DNA from: Halichondria panicea | Taxonomy: Eukaryota; Porifera; Demospongiae; Suberitida; Halichondriidae | Reading direction: 5' to 3' | Assembly: GCF_963675165.1 (NCBI RefSeq) | Contig: NC_087382.1 | Span: 1,302,001 to 1,366,000 of the forward strand | DNA length: 64,000 bases | Part shown: piece after piece, positions 51,501 through 61,645 of the stretch | Layout: each line of letters begins with the position of its first letter | Position numbering within the stretch: position 1 is the stretch's first letter | Made by a program: the position numbers and the translations under genes | The notes under the pieces: model-generated | Databases searched by the model: none | What the model was told of the DNA's origin: nothing | What the model saw: the letters and a program-made list of their open reading frames with translations, nothing else

Positions 51501-53602
51501 TGAGGGAGACTCTCAACAAGTACAGCGTCTTCACTGGAAGAAACCCTCTTGTGAGTGGAATTTTAATTGAATAATTATGTCAAACTGTTTTTGCTTTACT
51601 AGTCCCAACCTGATTTTGCTTCCGTGTACTAGTCTCTCTTCCCGTCATGTACATACAGGACCTAGCTGGTGTGGCTCATGATGATATTGCTCCCTCTGTG
51701 TTTAGTATCCGTGGTGATGAGCAAATGGTGAGTATAGTTGTACGTTACAAAATTAAGCTGTCTCTTTATAGGCTCTAAGAACCATCTATAATTGTGAAAT
51801 ATAAAATAATGTTAAAACTATATAATTATTATGTTGAATGCTTGGAGTGAAAGAATTAACATGTAAGTGAGTGAGTGCACATAATGTTTCCTACCTATTC
51901 TATTATACATGCAACAATCACAGTAGAAGTGTGCAATTAAGAAACTATCGTGTTCATTCTAGTACAGTGTAGCTTACATTCAAGAGGATCACTAAATTGT
52001 GAAATAATGAATACTGTATTACTCTTCACAGGATCACCAGATACCCTCTACCCCTACCTTAGGTATGACTTCACAATAATTACTCAATAGTTACCATCAG
52101 TATGACTAGTATAATAGCATATACCGGTACTTACATGTAGTGTGTAGCAATAATATCAATCTTTTGTTCTCAGCGTCAGGTGAACTCTCCATTGAGAAGT
52201 CAACGATTAGAGAACACTATGATACTGTCTCTGTTGTGAAGACGCCATCATCAGGTTGGGTTGTTTCAAAAACTGTAACACTGTTGTTCACTGATTACTC
52301 TTATAGATAAGGGGTCCCTGTCATCAGAAAGACTCCACTCAGCAGCTCCAGTCCAGAGACTAGGAGCTACATCAGCTGGTACTGGGGACAGTCGACTCCA
52401 TACTAGAAGAGGTAAATTCACTGATGATCAGATAAAGTAATGTATGAATGTACCATAGCAGGTTATTTTATGGTGGAAATGTTTATAGATTTATTTAGAG
52501 CATCATGCGAAAATTAAAACTACGAAATTATTTTACCCGGAATACGTTCAACATAATTATATTTTATTGGGCATTTCATACGAAAATTTGCACCAACTGT
52601 TATAATAATGGTATGTACAATTATTGTGCCTACTTTGTTGCCTTGAAACCATTTGCTGCATGACTCAAGCTAGTGAGCATATTCACACTCTTGTCGGTCT
52701 GAAAGTGAATGTTAGAAGTTTTGGGTGGTAGGTGGAATTCTGCTACCAGAGGAGAGTATGCCATATATATAGAACTGACCACAGTGCTATTATGTCATAA
52801 TTATTATAATAAATATTATTGGTTTTTGAAAAGCATTTCCTCATATTGGTACTTCATTTCCTTTGCTCTCAGAGATCAAAATGGTTTAAATTGTTCACGC
52901 CATTAATTACTTACTTATAGGTTCTAGTGATTTGTCTGCTCTAAGGAACATTGTAGACACTGCAATCACTGGACAACTGGAGCACCAAATGAAGTGTGGA
53001 GATGCTCACATACAGGTACGTATCATAGCTATGATTATATACTTCAATGTCTGCTAAAACTGCATGTCTATAATTATGAGTTTATAAGTCTAAAGGGTCC
53101 AATTCATTGCCGACGTGGCACAAATTTGGTGAATGTCTGCCCTTGTACCCTAGTCCACTTACATTTTTGTTGATTTGCCCGGATTGGGCTGTCTATTAGT
53201 GGGTCTAGTTACTATGGTTTCCGTCATGTACAGGATCCAGGAACTACCAGTGTCTATCAGTTGATGGTCAAGCATGGAGTCACTGACGAGCAGTTGGATC
53301 GAGAGATTGAACAAGACGACCTTGCTCCAGTAGCTATGCACTTTGATAATGTGGAGCTCTACCTCAACCCACTGAAGTTGAATGGAAATGAACAAGCTGA
53401 CGTGAGGCGAGAGACTTATTTAAGTAGAAGCAATCAGGTGGCAGTGATCACCTGTTTGTCAATCTGGAGGGGTCACGAACCCAGCGAAGCAACCTTCAAA
53501 GCACTGATTAGGATCTTATTGGATCTGAGGAAGGAAGAGATTGCTACCAAGATCTGTCAGTACTTAAATAAGGTGATTGAAGTACATACAGTGATTCAAT
53601 GA
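41673..53602 (+). CDS. Gene B, overall model: ankyrin-death-ankyrin-Roc-COR-death protein
   Basis: Proposed exons: 41673-41974, 42464-42565, 42908-43156, 43341-43433, 43566-43772, 43916-44020, 44754-44855, 44908-45114, 45258-45362, 46086-46187, 46240-46446, 46590-46694, 47428-47529, 47582-47686, 49275-51550, 51659-51727, 52032-52062, 52174-52254, 52307-52411, 52921-53015 and 53234 to either 53572 or the TGA at 53600-53602. They total about 1,700 codons with matching phases. It is a tandem paralogue of gene A in the same orientation with extra ankyrin repeats and a single terminal death domain. No start codon is found at the position used in gene A, so the first exon is missing, elsewhere or lost. 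Confidence 0.7.
42908..43433 (+). CDS. Gene B internal death domain and linker
   Basis: Exons 42908-43156 and 43341-43433. The first encodes the death-domain pattern QLECDQWLQLGVRFALGNDQ and QWKDIVEALVSIGEYKLAES, close to gene A 4080-4328 and of the same length. The second encodes GEGESALSVSVFYGWLDCVK with VETVDLNPK, an ankyrin-type pair of helices. An internal death domain between ankyrin blocks is unusual; death domains normally end a protein. Confidence 0.8.
43535..47581. repeat. Direct tandem triplication, period 1,332-1,342 bp
   Basis: Units at about 43566-44907, 44908-46239 and 46240-47581 are nearly identical across exons and introns. Differences include the spacing near 44405/45750, single substitutions (for example 44157 region versus 45483) and one ankyrin codon change in the third unit. 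The high identity implies recent unequal exchange, or a collapsed/expanded assembly. Confidence 0.9.
43566..47686 (+). CDS. Gene B ankyrin block, three tandem copies of a 1.33-kb unit
   Basis: Each unit has a two-repeat exon (207 nt), then two one-repeat exons (105 and 102 nt). Units start at 43566, 44908 and 46240, and a final single-repeat exon is at 47582-47686. Repeats read GDTPLSLACANGHLDTVKYL, GDTPLSLACANGHWDTVKCL, GDTPLSLAYKGGHWDMVKYL and GDTPLSIECSRGNLKMVKAL. Every exon is phase 1 to 1. Units differ by a 10-bp deletion and a few substitutions, introns included. Gene A has a single version of this block with three repeats. Thirteen ankyrin repeats are encoded here. Confidence 0.85.
47974..48730. 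mobile_element. MULE-like element, TAGCCTCGA family (757 bp), in gene B
   Basis: Ends TAGCCTCGATTCCAGCCGCG and its inverse, with a perfect 9-bp duplication CTGCAGCGC (47965-47973 and 48731-48739). The interior matches 7212-7937 but in the opposite orientation (for example ACAATTTGTATGAT here is the complement of ATCATACAAATTG there). It lies in the intron before the Roc exon. Confidence 0.85.
49275..51550 (+). CDS. Gene B Roc-COR exon
   Basis: A single 2,276-nt exon following ATTCAG, with a GTGAGT donor at 51551. It begins with the tail of an ankyrin repeat (PNVTDKEGKTPLDLANNSK). The Roc motifs are GDGGVGKST, DFAGQKEFYA and VGSHAD, all intact and in the same places as in gene A. COR-like features (VPHLVDICDQLHKRGLLLF, VTGTVFAPESF, MSHLELCFEI) follow. 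The two paralogous exons differ mainly by substitutions that keep length, so both appear to be under constraint. The encoded protein has no kinase, so it would act as a GTP-switched scaffold rather than an enzyme cascade entry, if it resembles other Roco proteins. Confidence 0.9.
51659..53015 (+). CDS. Gene B linker exons
   Basis: Exons 51659-51727 (DLAGVAHDDIAPSVFSIRGD), 52032-52062, 52174-52254, 52307-52411 (KGSLSSERLHSAAPVQRLGA) and 52921-53015 (SALRNIVDTAITGQLEHQM). Lengths and phases match gene A 11175-12548 apart from small codon differences. Low-complexity serine- and threonine-rich linker; no domain recognised. Confidence 0.7.
53234..53602 (+). CDS. Gene B terminal death domain
   Basis: Exon beginning DPGTTSVYQLMVKHGVTDEQ and continuing VAMHFDNVELYLNPLKLNGN and EPSEATFKALIRILLDLRKE to QYLNK. 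The frame reads on to VIEVHTVIQ and TGA at 53600-53602. An alternative is a donor after 53572 (AAG then GTGATT) with a short last exon after ACATGCAG at 53740 that gives TQ and stop. It is homologous to the three death-domain exons of gene A but has no satellite array behind it. Confidence 0.8.
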   Translation, partial: DPGTTSVYQLMVKHGVTDEQLDREIEQDDLAPVAMHFDNVELYLNPLKLNGNEQADVRRETYLSRSNQVAVITCLSIWRGHEPSEATFKALIRILLDLRKEEIATKICQYLNKVIEVHTVIQ

Positions 53603-54395
53603 TTCCAACATATTCTGCAAGCGGCTTGTCTTGTTGTATACACTGTACTAGCTCTTTAATTTCCAGTTCCATATAATTATACTAGGTATTCATGTGCTTG
53701 AGTCACTAGTACTTTCTTAATTACATGCAGACCCAGTGATCTATGAGTGCTGAGAGTGACTGACTGTAAAGCTAGAGCTGTGTGTAGGACTCTTGTACTG
53801 AATTGAACACAATGGACATCTGTTATAATTATTGTGTGCGTGATTTTATGACCTCTTTTTACCCTGAGTGTAGAGTGATAATCTGTTTAACACTTGTTAC
53901 ATTATTGATCTTTACCTAAACAATTCCATTTACGCCGCCTACTTAATTGAATCGAGGCTATATTCTTGACATCAAAACCAACACAATAATGTTATCAGCT
54001 ATATCCATTACATGACAACATGACTGTCCACATACAAAACACACAAACTCAACGTTTGATATTTAAACACATCACATATACAGAGCGAAAAACTACTAGC
54101 TCAGTGTCAGTTAATAGCGCCTCTTCTGGTTTCTCTTTAGCCACCTTTCACTATTAGTCCGGTTAACAGAGCCTGTGTGGGTGTGTGGGTGTGTACAGTA
54201 ACAATCTGCATGGGGTGAGATGTGTGAGGCTTGAAGAAATAAATGCCTGTATATATATTTTAAGGATCTAGATTACTTCACTGTACAATAGATTGTATGT
54301 AGATAGATTACTTCACTGTTATAGACACTGTTTTAGAGGTGTCCCTTGACAATAATTTATGCAGAAAAGGACTTCATTTGTGAGTTAGCACCTAT
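53603..54395. other. Space between gene B and the minus-strand genes
   Basis: No gene is supported. A stray GAATCGAGGCTA (about 53948-53959) is a degenerate end of the TAGCCTCGA family. GATTACTTCACTGTAC/T occurs twice near 54270-54320, and a GTGTGTGTGGG run lies near 54175. Confidence 0.45.
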
Positions 54396-54411
54396 ATAGA
54401 GGACTGAAGGC

Positions 54412-54640
54412 CTTCATGGTGCATGGCCAGTAAAGCACTTGACTCAAGATCGGAAGGTTGAGAGTTCGATAGCGGAAACATTTTCTAATTAATTTTTCTA
54501 AGGAGTATTAGCCTCCGAACATGCATCACATTTCAGGAGTTCACTCAGTTTTTTTCTGAAAAATGAGTAGGTGTCCACCACATCCTGACGGATGGGATGT
54601 AAAGCCGGGGATCTGACTTGATAAGCTTAAAGCTTCCTTC
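54412..54640 (+). mobile_element. tRNA-derived SINE
   Basis: The head (about 54412-54480) looks like a degraded tRNA: TGGCCAGTAAAGCACTTGAC (box A region) and GGTTGAGAGTTCGATAGC (box B region). The body ends with GATGGGATGTAAAGCCGG, a motif found at the 3' part of many invertebrate SINEs. It is not a tRNA gene: the acceptor stem does not pair. It overlaps the 3' end of the minus-strand gene at 54545-55885, which it probably truncated. Confidence 0.65.
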
Positions 54641-55885
54641 AGTGCACGTGTGTACATTAGCTGGCACACTTGCTCTGTTATTTGTGAGCAGAGAATCGGA
54701 AATGATCACAGTGCCATCAGCAACAAAAAATACTCCACCAATGTCAGCACTGTTATTTTTAAACATGACTTTGGAGACAGATATAGTTCCAGTATATACC
54801 AAAATCGCTCCACCAGAGGGTGCCTTGTTGTTTGTTAGCTTGCTATCGGATATCAGTAACTCTCCATTCAAAACCAAAATCGCTCCACCTGATCTTTCAG
54901 CACTGTTGTACGCTAGCTCACTGTCAGAGATTGAGACACTCCCAAACCAGATATTAATTGCTCCACCGTCACTAATAGCACTATTGTTTAGTAGCGCACA
55001 GTTGGAAATGAACAAATTAGTTCTGAAGGTGGAAATCGCTCCACCATATTCAGCGATATTATCCATAAAGTTACAGAAACTGATTGAAACATTAACTGCC
55101 GAAATACCGCCACCACTATAATAAAAATCACTGGCATAAATCGCTCCACCGCTGTAATAAACGCTATTATTTGTAAAGTTGCACCAACTGATAGTCACAC
55201 TTGAAGAGGCCACCTCTACTGCTCCACCATATGTAGTACCAGTATTGGAAGTGAATCTTGAATCATTAATAACAGTTTGCTTTGAGTAAATGTAAACTGC
55301 ACCACCATTGTTATTAAAGAAATCACTCTTTTCAATGCACACAGTATCAGCTTTAACATGCAATGCTCTGTCAGTGCTAGTGTTGTTTACAAAGAGAACT
55401 TGTTCAATTCTCACAGTTACCACATGAGTGATCCAGAGTGTACAAGATTCCAACTTTAGCAATTTCAAGTCTACCAAAGAGCATTCAGCGATAAATAATT
55501 CTTGAGAAATGTAGCCTGAACTTTTTTTATCACCTGCTCCAGTGAAATTCAAACCTTCAATACTCAATGCACGGATATTAGATAAATACACTGCTCTACC
55601 AGCTTTGTTGGCATTGATAGTGGCATTTTGGCCAGCAATAATCACCTCTCTGAAATTACAAATGTAAAGTATTTCACTTAATAAATGATCACCAGACAGA
55701 AAGCTCAAGGTGAGATTGTCTCCACCAGACAACAGGGCTGTTTGAACAAGCTGCTCGAGAGTGAAACAAGTTCCATTTTGGTAGTCATGACACGAGTCAG
55801 TTGAATCCACTGGCACAATGTGATAGTGCTCACTCCTGGTAACAGTAGCTAGGGTCAGTAGCAGCACCAACCAGCTGGTGTGCAT
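54545..55885 (-). CDS. Truncated secreted beta-helix (pmp-like) protein
   Basis: Single-exon reading of 446 codons. The start MHTSWLVLLLTLATVTRSEH is a good signal peptide. It is followed by an N-terminal domain (SCHDYQNGTCFTLEQLVQTA) and then roughly ten right-handed beta-helix turns with the pattern F-x-N-N-S/T-x-x-x-G-G-A-I (for example NNSVYYSGGAIYAS, YNSAERSGGAILV, NNKAPSGGAILVY). Many N-glycosylation sites are present. The homology to the gene at 58933-63714 stops after LLTNNRAS; the last 40 or so residues come from antisense SINE sequence. There is no membrane anchor, so the product would be secreted. Such proteins are often labelled 'outer membrane protein pmp-like' in sponge genomes, by resemblance of the repeats only. 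Confidence 0.8.
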   Translation of the reverse strand: MHTSWLVLLLTLATVTRSEHYHIVPVDSTDSCHDYQNGTCFTLEQLVQTALLSGGDNLTLSFLSGDHLLSEILYICNFREVIIAGQNATINANKAGRAVYLSNIRALSIEGLNFTGAGDKKSSGYISQELFIAECSLVDLKLLKLESCTLWITHVVTVRIEQVLFVNNTSTDRALHVKADTVCIEKSDFFNNNGGAVYIYSKQTVINDSRFTSNTGTTYGGAVEVASSSVTISWCNFTNNSVYYSGGAIYASDFYYSGGGISAVNVSISFCNFMDNIAEYGGAISTFRTNLFISNCALLNNSAISDGGAINIWFGSVSISDSELAYNSAERSGGAILVLNGELLISDSKLTNNKAPSGGAILVYTGTISVSKVMFKNNSADIGGVFFVADGTVIISDSLLTNNRASVPANVHTCTEGSFKLIKSDPRLYIPSVRMWWTPTHFSEKN

Positions 55886-56344
55886 GTTCTCTCCAATACT
55901 ATAAGATTACAAGCTAATCCGGCAGTGTCAGAATAGTGCTATTGCTTCTTCTATATACTGTATATCATCTATAGAGTGGAATAAGATAGCGGTCACCAGC
56001 AATTGAAATTATGAGGCTCAAATTCTTATCAGTTTCATTACACATGCATAGTTTGCACAGTTATAACTTACCTAATCGATTTCCCTTTTCAGCTTACAAG
56101 ATCCAAACACAGTCTCACATGCACGTGTGAATACAGTAGTGGAGTATAGAGGTAGGACTATATATTAGGCCAAAGGGTATAGTATCACTGCATGCAGTAG
56201 AGCTGTCATCAGATACAAGTCCAAAGCACACACAGAAAATTCCTAATAGGATTACATGTATAGAGATGTTGTTATAGTTCAGACAACCCGATTAGTAGCT
56301 GCTTCCCAAGGGAGAAGTGCATGTATACAGTGTAATACGTTTAC
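55886..56344. other. Upstream region of the truncated beta-helix gene
   Basis: Bases 55886-56010 resemble 63715-63870 upstream of the other paralogue (GCATGTTCTCTCC, TACTATAA, GAATAAG, GGTCACCAG). The duplication therefore included the proximal promoter or 5' leader. No TATA box is confidently assigned. Confidence 0.5.
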
Positions 56345-56404
56345 ATGCTTATAGTATACATACTATATAGATCTACGACCTGTGTTTTTAAGCACACTCC
56401 CATG

Positions 56405-56512
56405 CATATTTCCCTACAATCTGCTATATTTCCTTCCAATCTGCCGTATTTCCTTACAATCTGCCATATTTCCTTACAATCTGCTATATTTCCCTACAAT
56501 CTGCCATATTCC
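56405..56512. repeat. 20-bp tandem repeat
   Basis: About five copies of TTTCCTTACAATCTGCCATA with minor variants (TTTCCCTACAATCTGCTATA). Open frames on this strand come from the repeat. Confidence 0.9.
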
Positions 56513-57404
56513 AGTGCTTCCGTGCAGAGGGTATATTGTTGCAGAAAATACGATTGTTCTGTCTTTAGTGCAATAAATGTGCGCATGTTCAAAGTGCCAT
56601 TATATAGCATTATATATCACAAAATCAGTTCAATCACTTCAAGTAAAGCGATAATATAAACTGTGCGACAGTTCAAGATATTAATTGATTACACTCAACC
56701 ATAGGTCAACTAATAATAATTATGCACAAAGCAGACACTGTAAATACTGAATACATATATTCAAATTCAACATTAACTTTAGGTTCCCCTCATGAAATGG
56801 CCAGTAACTTCGTCAGCAGTATGATGCTTCCATTGAACATAAAATTAATGTTTGAATTAGGAATAGAGTAACCAATACCAACCGTCTTGTTTGCCTTTTG
56901 GTGGCTCTGCCAATGTACCCTTCGATCCCTCCATTTCTCACAAAATGTTTTGAATGTGGAGTGATTATTGATGCAAGGACAAAACTAATTGCCTGCATGA
57001 AACAAAAAGAGTTTTCATAACCTCTTTTTGTTATTGTTGCATTTTAAGTGGGCAGATCAAAGGAAACACTGTGCCAATATCTGCCATATGGCACAGGTCA
57101 AGCCCTGAACTGTGCCACTATCTAAACACTGGCATAGTATGGCTGAAGTTACCTAAAGCCCACCGTCCACCCAGTAACCTGAAACTGTCCCTTTTATAGT
57201 ATTAAACAGATTCAGTGGTAGGCAGAAAACGTTTTTCATGCATCTGGAGCATTCCACAGCCACCACAAGTAGTTGAAACTAGTAGTCCTATAAAAGGAGT
57301 GATGTGTACACGGAAAGGAATGCACAAGGAATGCAACAAATCAGTTGTTATACACAGCTCACTTGTGTGCACATGGGATATATTGGCTCATAATATGTAC
57401 AAGA
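56513..57404. other. Intergenic, no gene recognised
   Basis: Small open frames exist on both strands (for example 56998-56813 minus) but lack domains or splice support. TGCCATATGGCAC and GTGCCACTATC near 57080-57115 form a short inverted pair. Confidence 0.4.
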
Positions 57405-58429
57405 GTATGGAACGCCGTTTGCGACAAAATTCAGGCAGATTGTGATAGGCGTGTGCATCCAATATAAAATCGATTTTTGAAGATCGATTTTTAATAATCG
57501 ATTTTTTACAGTTGATTTTCGATTTACACGTGAACGATCTTTGACAATCGATCTGATATTCGATTTTTGATAATCAATTTTTGATAATCGATTATTGAAA
57601 TTCGATTTTTGATAATCGATTTTTGATAATCGATTATTGAAATTCCATTTTTGATAATCGATTTTAGATCTGCTCTGAGGTGGGCTGGGGGGGTCCACTG
57701 ATCCTAAAGCTGTATCACGTGAGACTATCCTTAGAGAAATTTTGCATTGAAGAAGCCACTATTCATGACTTCTATTCTATCTGGAATCACCAAACTCTTT
57801 CTCAGCTCTCTAAGCACACACAAGATGGCCAAATAAAACAGTGCTGGCGAGAAAGCATACAAAAATGGGTGCACGAAGGAACTAAATAAGATAGCATCAA
57901 CTGAACAGTTCTAAAATTAATGATTTTTATTGTGACTTATGGCCCTTCTTTTTAATGGTTCCAAAAAACAATAATGTTTCGCTTTTGCGTTATAGTCTAT
58001 CATGTGAGATAGCTAACCAAGCCAAGCTTTGATTCCAGGCCGCAGAGAAGGAGTTTGTGCATGTTCTGAGTTTCAAGGGCGGCCTAACTGTAGCCTTGAA
58101 TCCATTTTAATCGGCCTGGATTCGAGGCTAGTATCAATCAATTGCGATTTTTGTAATCGATTTTCAAAAATCGATTATCAAAAATCGATTATTGGATTTT
58201 CATAATCGATTTTCATAGTCTAAAAATCGATTAGCAAAAATCGAATTTCGTTTATCAAAGTCCATTAGCAGATATCAATAATCGAATTTGTCAAAGATCG
58301 TTCACGTGTAAATCAAATATCAACTGCCAAAAATCGATTATTAGAAATCGATCTTCAAAAATCGATTTTATTTTGGATGCACACGCCAATTAATTCTGTC
58401 TGAATTTTGTCGCAAACGGCGTTCCATAC
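57405..58429. mobile_element. Foldback element with ATCGAT-rich arms (about 1 kb)
   Basis: The left arm starts TATGGAACGCCGTTTGCGAC and the right arm ends with its complement; both then carry GCGTGTGCATCCAA, many AATCGATTTTTGA-type units, and CACGTGAACGATCTTTGACA. The arms are about 200 bp. CAAGAG lies just outside both ends and could be a 6-bp duplication. The interior has a small open frame at 57680-57889 (LEKFCIEEATIHDFYSIWNH) of unknown origin and a degenerate TAGCCTCGA-family remnant at about 58022-58130. Confidence 0.75.
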
Positions 58430-58932
58430 AAGAGTCTATTATTATTCCTAGGAATTTACCCATTCTTATCAACTGATACTTGCCATTTAATGGCTGGTAA
58501 AAGCGATATTTGCAATGTCTCCTTGAGTTGTTGTGTGGTTGGTCTTTGTGAGGGAGAGGAGACACAGTGCACGAACTCAACATTACTTTACCAACTTATC
58601 TGAATTTGAACAAGGGAAATAGTTTGCCAAAGACAGTGGAGCAGAAGCTCTCATACACTATATATATACACAAAGGGTGCCGCTAGGAGCAGGCCGCCAG
58701 GCTAGAGCACATAAGCAATAAAAAGTACAAAAGAATAACAGGACTTGTACAATTAAACAGTACAACACAGGAGTACATGAGGAAATGACTAATTAAGTGA
58801 TTAACTAGCTGGCAAAAAGAAACTAGCTGAATATAGTATACAAAAGTCAGTGTGCATGCATGCAATGAGGAGGGCTCACAAAAAACCAAAAAACGAAACC
58901 AAGCTTAAGTATTAGGAGATAATTATACCATG
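58430..58932. other. 3' flank of the full-length beta-helix gene
   Basis: No gene is recognised. The stretch would hold the 3' untranslated region of the minus-strand gene. TATATATA occurs near 58663. Confidence 0.4.
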
Positions 58933-61645
58933 TTACTCTTTCACGACGTCGATGACAGTGTGCGTAACTTTGGGTGCATTGTGTTGAGGAGGGGGAGGGG
59001 GTGGTCTGTAGTCCTCTGTGGTGAGGGGGGCTAGCACATCCAGGGCAGGCTCTCTCAGCTGGTCCGGCCTTGTGGCTGGTCGGATGATGGGAGGAGTGAT
59101 GTAACGATCAGGATCTGATTCAGCTTCTTCCATGACTCCATTAGTGTACGGATCATATCTGTCCGCGTTTGTCCAGGTTTCTTCATGGTTTTTCTTCTCC
59201 ATTTCCAGTTTGCGAACTCGTGGAATCATTTTTCTCGGTCTGAGTGCATTTTTCTGCCTCTGCAGAACAGGAACTTTCTTCAGTATGTACTCGTAAAAGT
59301 GGTAACAAGCTATCACCACAAACAAAACAAAAGCCACTGCCATTGAAATGTTGGATATTATGACTTGATTCCCATTGATGTTTCCTATGTAGAGGGTGCC
59401 ATATGCTAGAATTGCAAGATTGAGGAAAAAGAGTGTTTCCAGTAAATCATTGAATCGTATTTTGTACACAGGATAATTCTGCAATTTGAAAATATTAAGC
59501 CCAACACTTATAGATCCAGCTGATAGTACGGGGAGAGAAGTGTCCAAAGCCAAAGCAGTTATTAGGTTATGAGCGATCAAAGAAAATAGGAGCAGTCCCA
59601 CACAGTAGCGATGTTTGGGAGTGAATGGAGCATGGTATGTATCCATGAAGCCATTGTAGTATGTGTTCTTAGTCCATTTCATGAGTTTCTGTTTTGAACA
59701 GCGAGGAAACCATTGTCCAAAGAAGAGCAGTACAGTGAACAATATACCAGAGATGAGGATTATGGCGGCAAAAACAAACCGAGGGATGTGACCGAGAGTG
59801 AAATATTGCACATTGCCGTCATACAACCAAACTATATCACTTGAATTGTTGGGAAAATCCAACACCTCGGTTGCACCATCAGGATAATCCAAGACCCTGT
59901 ATTGCAATGCAGCAATGATAAACCGCAAGAGTTTGGAATAAGAGAGTAGGACGAGTGTGCCTAGGGCAGCAACTGGGTTCCTGTTGGAGAGGAGCTTTGC
60001 AAATGAGTCAAAGTACTTACTCAAAATGATTATTAAGAACATCAGAAGAAACAGGTAAGCAGGAAAGACAATCTGAAGGAGCACTTTTGCATGAGAGTTC
60101 ATTCCATCATAAAAGCATGTCTCAATACCCAAGTCAAGATTCACCCACGATATGAAAACTGTCAAAGGGTTATGAAAAAGTATGAAGATCGACTGATTTG
60201 CAGCTAATATATTAGTGTAGAAGATTAGCCCATGGATAGTGCCTGTTGCTATGGTAATGTTGAAAAGGAGAATGAATGCAACTAGTACTATGCCTGCCAG
60301 GGCAAACGGGAGTAGCAGGAGAAGGTAACAGTTTGAACAGAGTTCACATCTTGAAGTACCTAACACAAGACTGAGCCCTGGTTCACATTCTCCACACAAG
60401 ACACCACTTCGATTGTAGGCACATTGTTCGTCAGGGTTGCTTAGACTGATGTTGACTGGCTTTAGTACACAATAGTCAAATGTACAGTTACTAACAACAT
60501 ACCCACTTCCGTTAGTGGTATTAGTCACTCCTATCCATATGTTGTTATTGCTTTCCAATTTTATGGTCCCATTTTCTTCAGAACAGTTTGTTATCTGCTG
60601 CAACAAGACTGGATCACAGTCACACTTGCACTCAATTGAGGACATAATTGGTTGGAGTCCAATAGAGCAATCACACTTTTGAAAAGATATGTTTAGAATT
60701 TGTTTTGAAATTCCCAAATTGTTGCATGGACCCTCAGCATAGAGTTCCATTTGAGCAGAGCTGTCTTGTGAGAATACATTGTACTCTAATTCTGTGCACT
60801 GATTGCCAACTTCCTGTTGTGCTTGTCCTTCTTTGAGACGATCAACTCTACGGCTCTCAGTGATAACAGAACTGTGAATTATGGCGTTATTCATTGGATT
60901 TCCAGCTTGGTCTACAGCCATAACACTGATTGTGAATGCTTGTCCTTTTCTAACAGAAATGGTCTGTTTGGTGGTGTTACACAACTTCACTCTGACAGCC
61001 TTCGAAGCTATCGATGAATAATGCACAGTATTGTTCAAGTACTCAAATCCGTTGTCTGATGAAGAGAGTTCGGCTGATACATCCACCGTACACCTGTCAA
61101 ACAGACCTCCGTAAATATCTGCTCCTGACTGGGAAGCTGTGTTGTTAGTCAAAAAAGTGTTGCGATGATTAACTGATGTATTGTTCAAACACTTAAGTAC
61201 TTCTTCATATGAAGACTGGGAAGTTTGCACTAAAGGTATCAAAGTCTTAACAAAATTGATATCAAAACCGTAGAGATCTTGAGTTTGAATGAAGCATTCT
61301 GTTCGTGTCAGATCTCCTGCAGTAGTTACATCCTCTCCTCTACACACACCACTCTCAGTACTGTCTGCCACAAATATCCCCCCTCCATATTGAGCCTTGT
61401 TATTGTGGATTTCCAGTATGACCAGCGTTTTACCAAGCTCTAGCTCCAAGTCCTGTTTCAAAATATATATCTTGGAACTTTGTTGTAGATACACTCCACC
61501 TCCGCTATTGTTTGCTGAGTTTGACTTGATTTGGACGTAAGCGTGAGAAAAAGCCTTAATGTTTGAAGCAACTGCATAAATACCTCCTCCATTTTGAGCA
61601 TCATTTTGATCTATAATACTCACAAACAGTACAGGTTCTATGTCA
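58933..61645 (-). CDS. C-terminal half of the beta-helix membrane protein: cysteine-rich segment, membrane helices, tail
   Basis: This part is open over about 900 codons. Beta-helix turns (NDAQNGGGIYAV, NNSGGGVYLQ, NNKAQYGGGIFV) are followed by a beta-rich spacer, CDCSIGLQPIMSSIECKCDC and CGECEPGLSLVLGTSRCELC. Hydrophobic stretches follow: CYLLLLLPFALAGIVLVAFI, VLLQIVFPAYLFLLMFLIII, LGTLVLLSYSKLLRFIIAAL, FVFAAIILISGILFTVLLFF, YCVGLLLFSLIAHNLITALA, LLETLFFLNLAILAYGTLYI and ISMAVAFVLFVVIACYHFYE, plus one weaker. The extracellular beta-helix with a seven- to eight-helix membrane core suggests a surface receptor or transporter-like protein. No ligand can be inferred. Confidence 0.8.

Noticed and set aside
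54424-54480. tRNA gene
   Set aside because: Box A- and B-like sequences are present but the acceptor stem does not pair and the anticodon arm is poor. A SINE body follows.
58022-58130. Another complete TAGCCTCGA-family insertion
   Set aside because: The right end is good but the left end (AAGCTTTGATTCC) is degenerate and the flanks do not match, so only a remnant is claimed.
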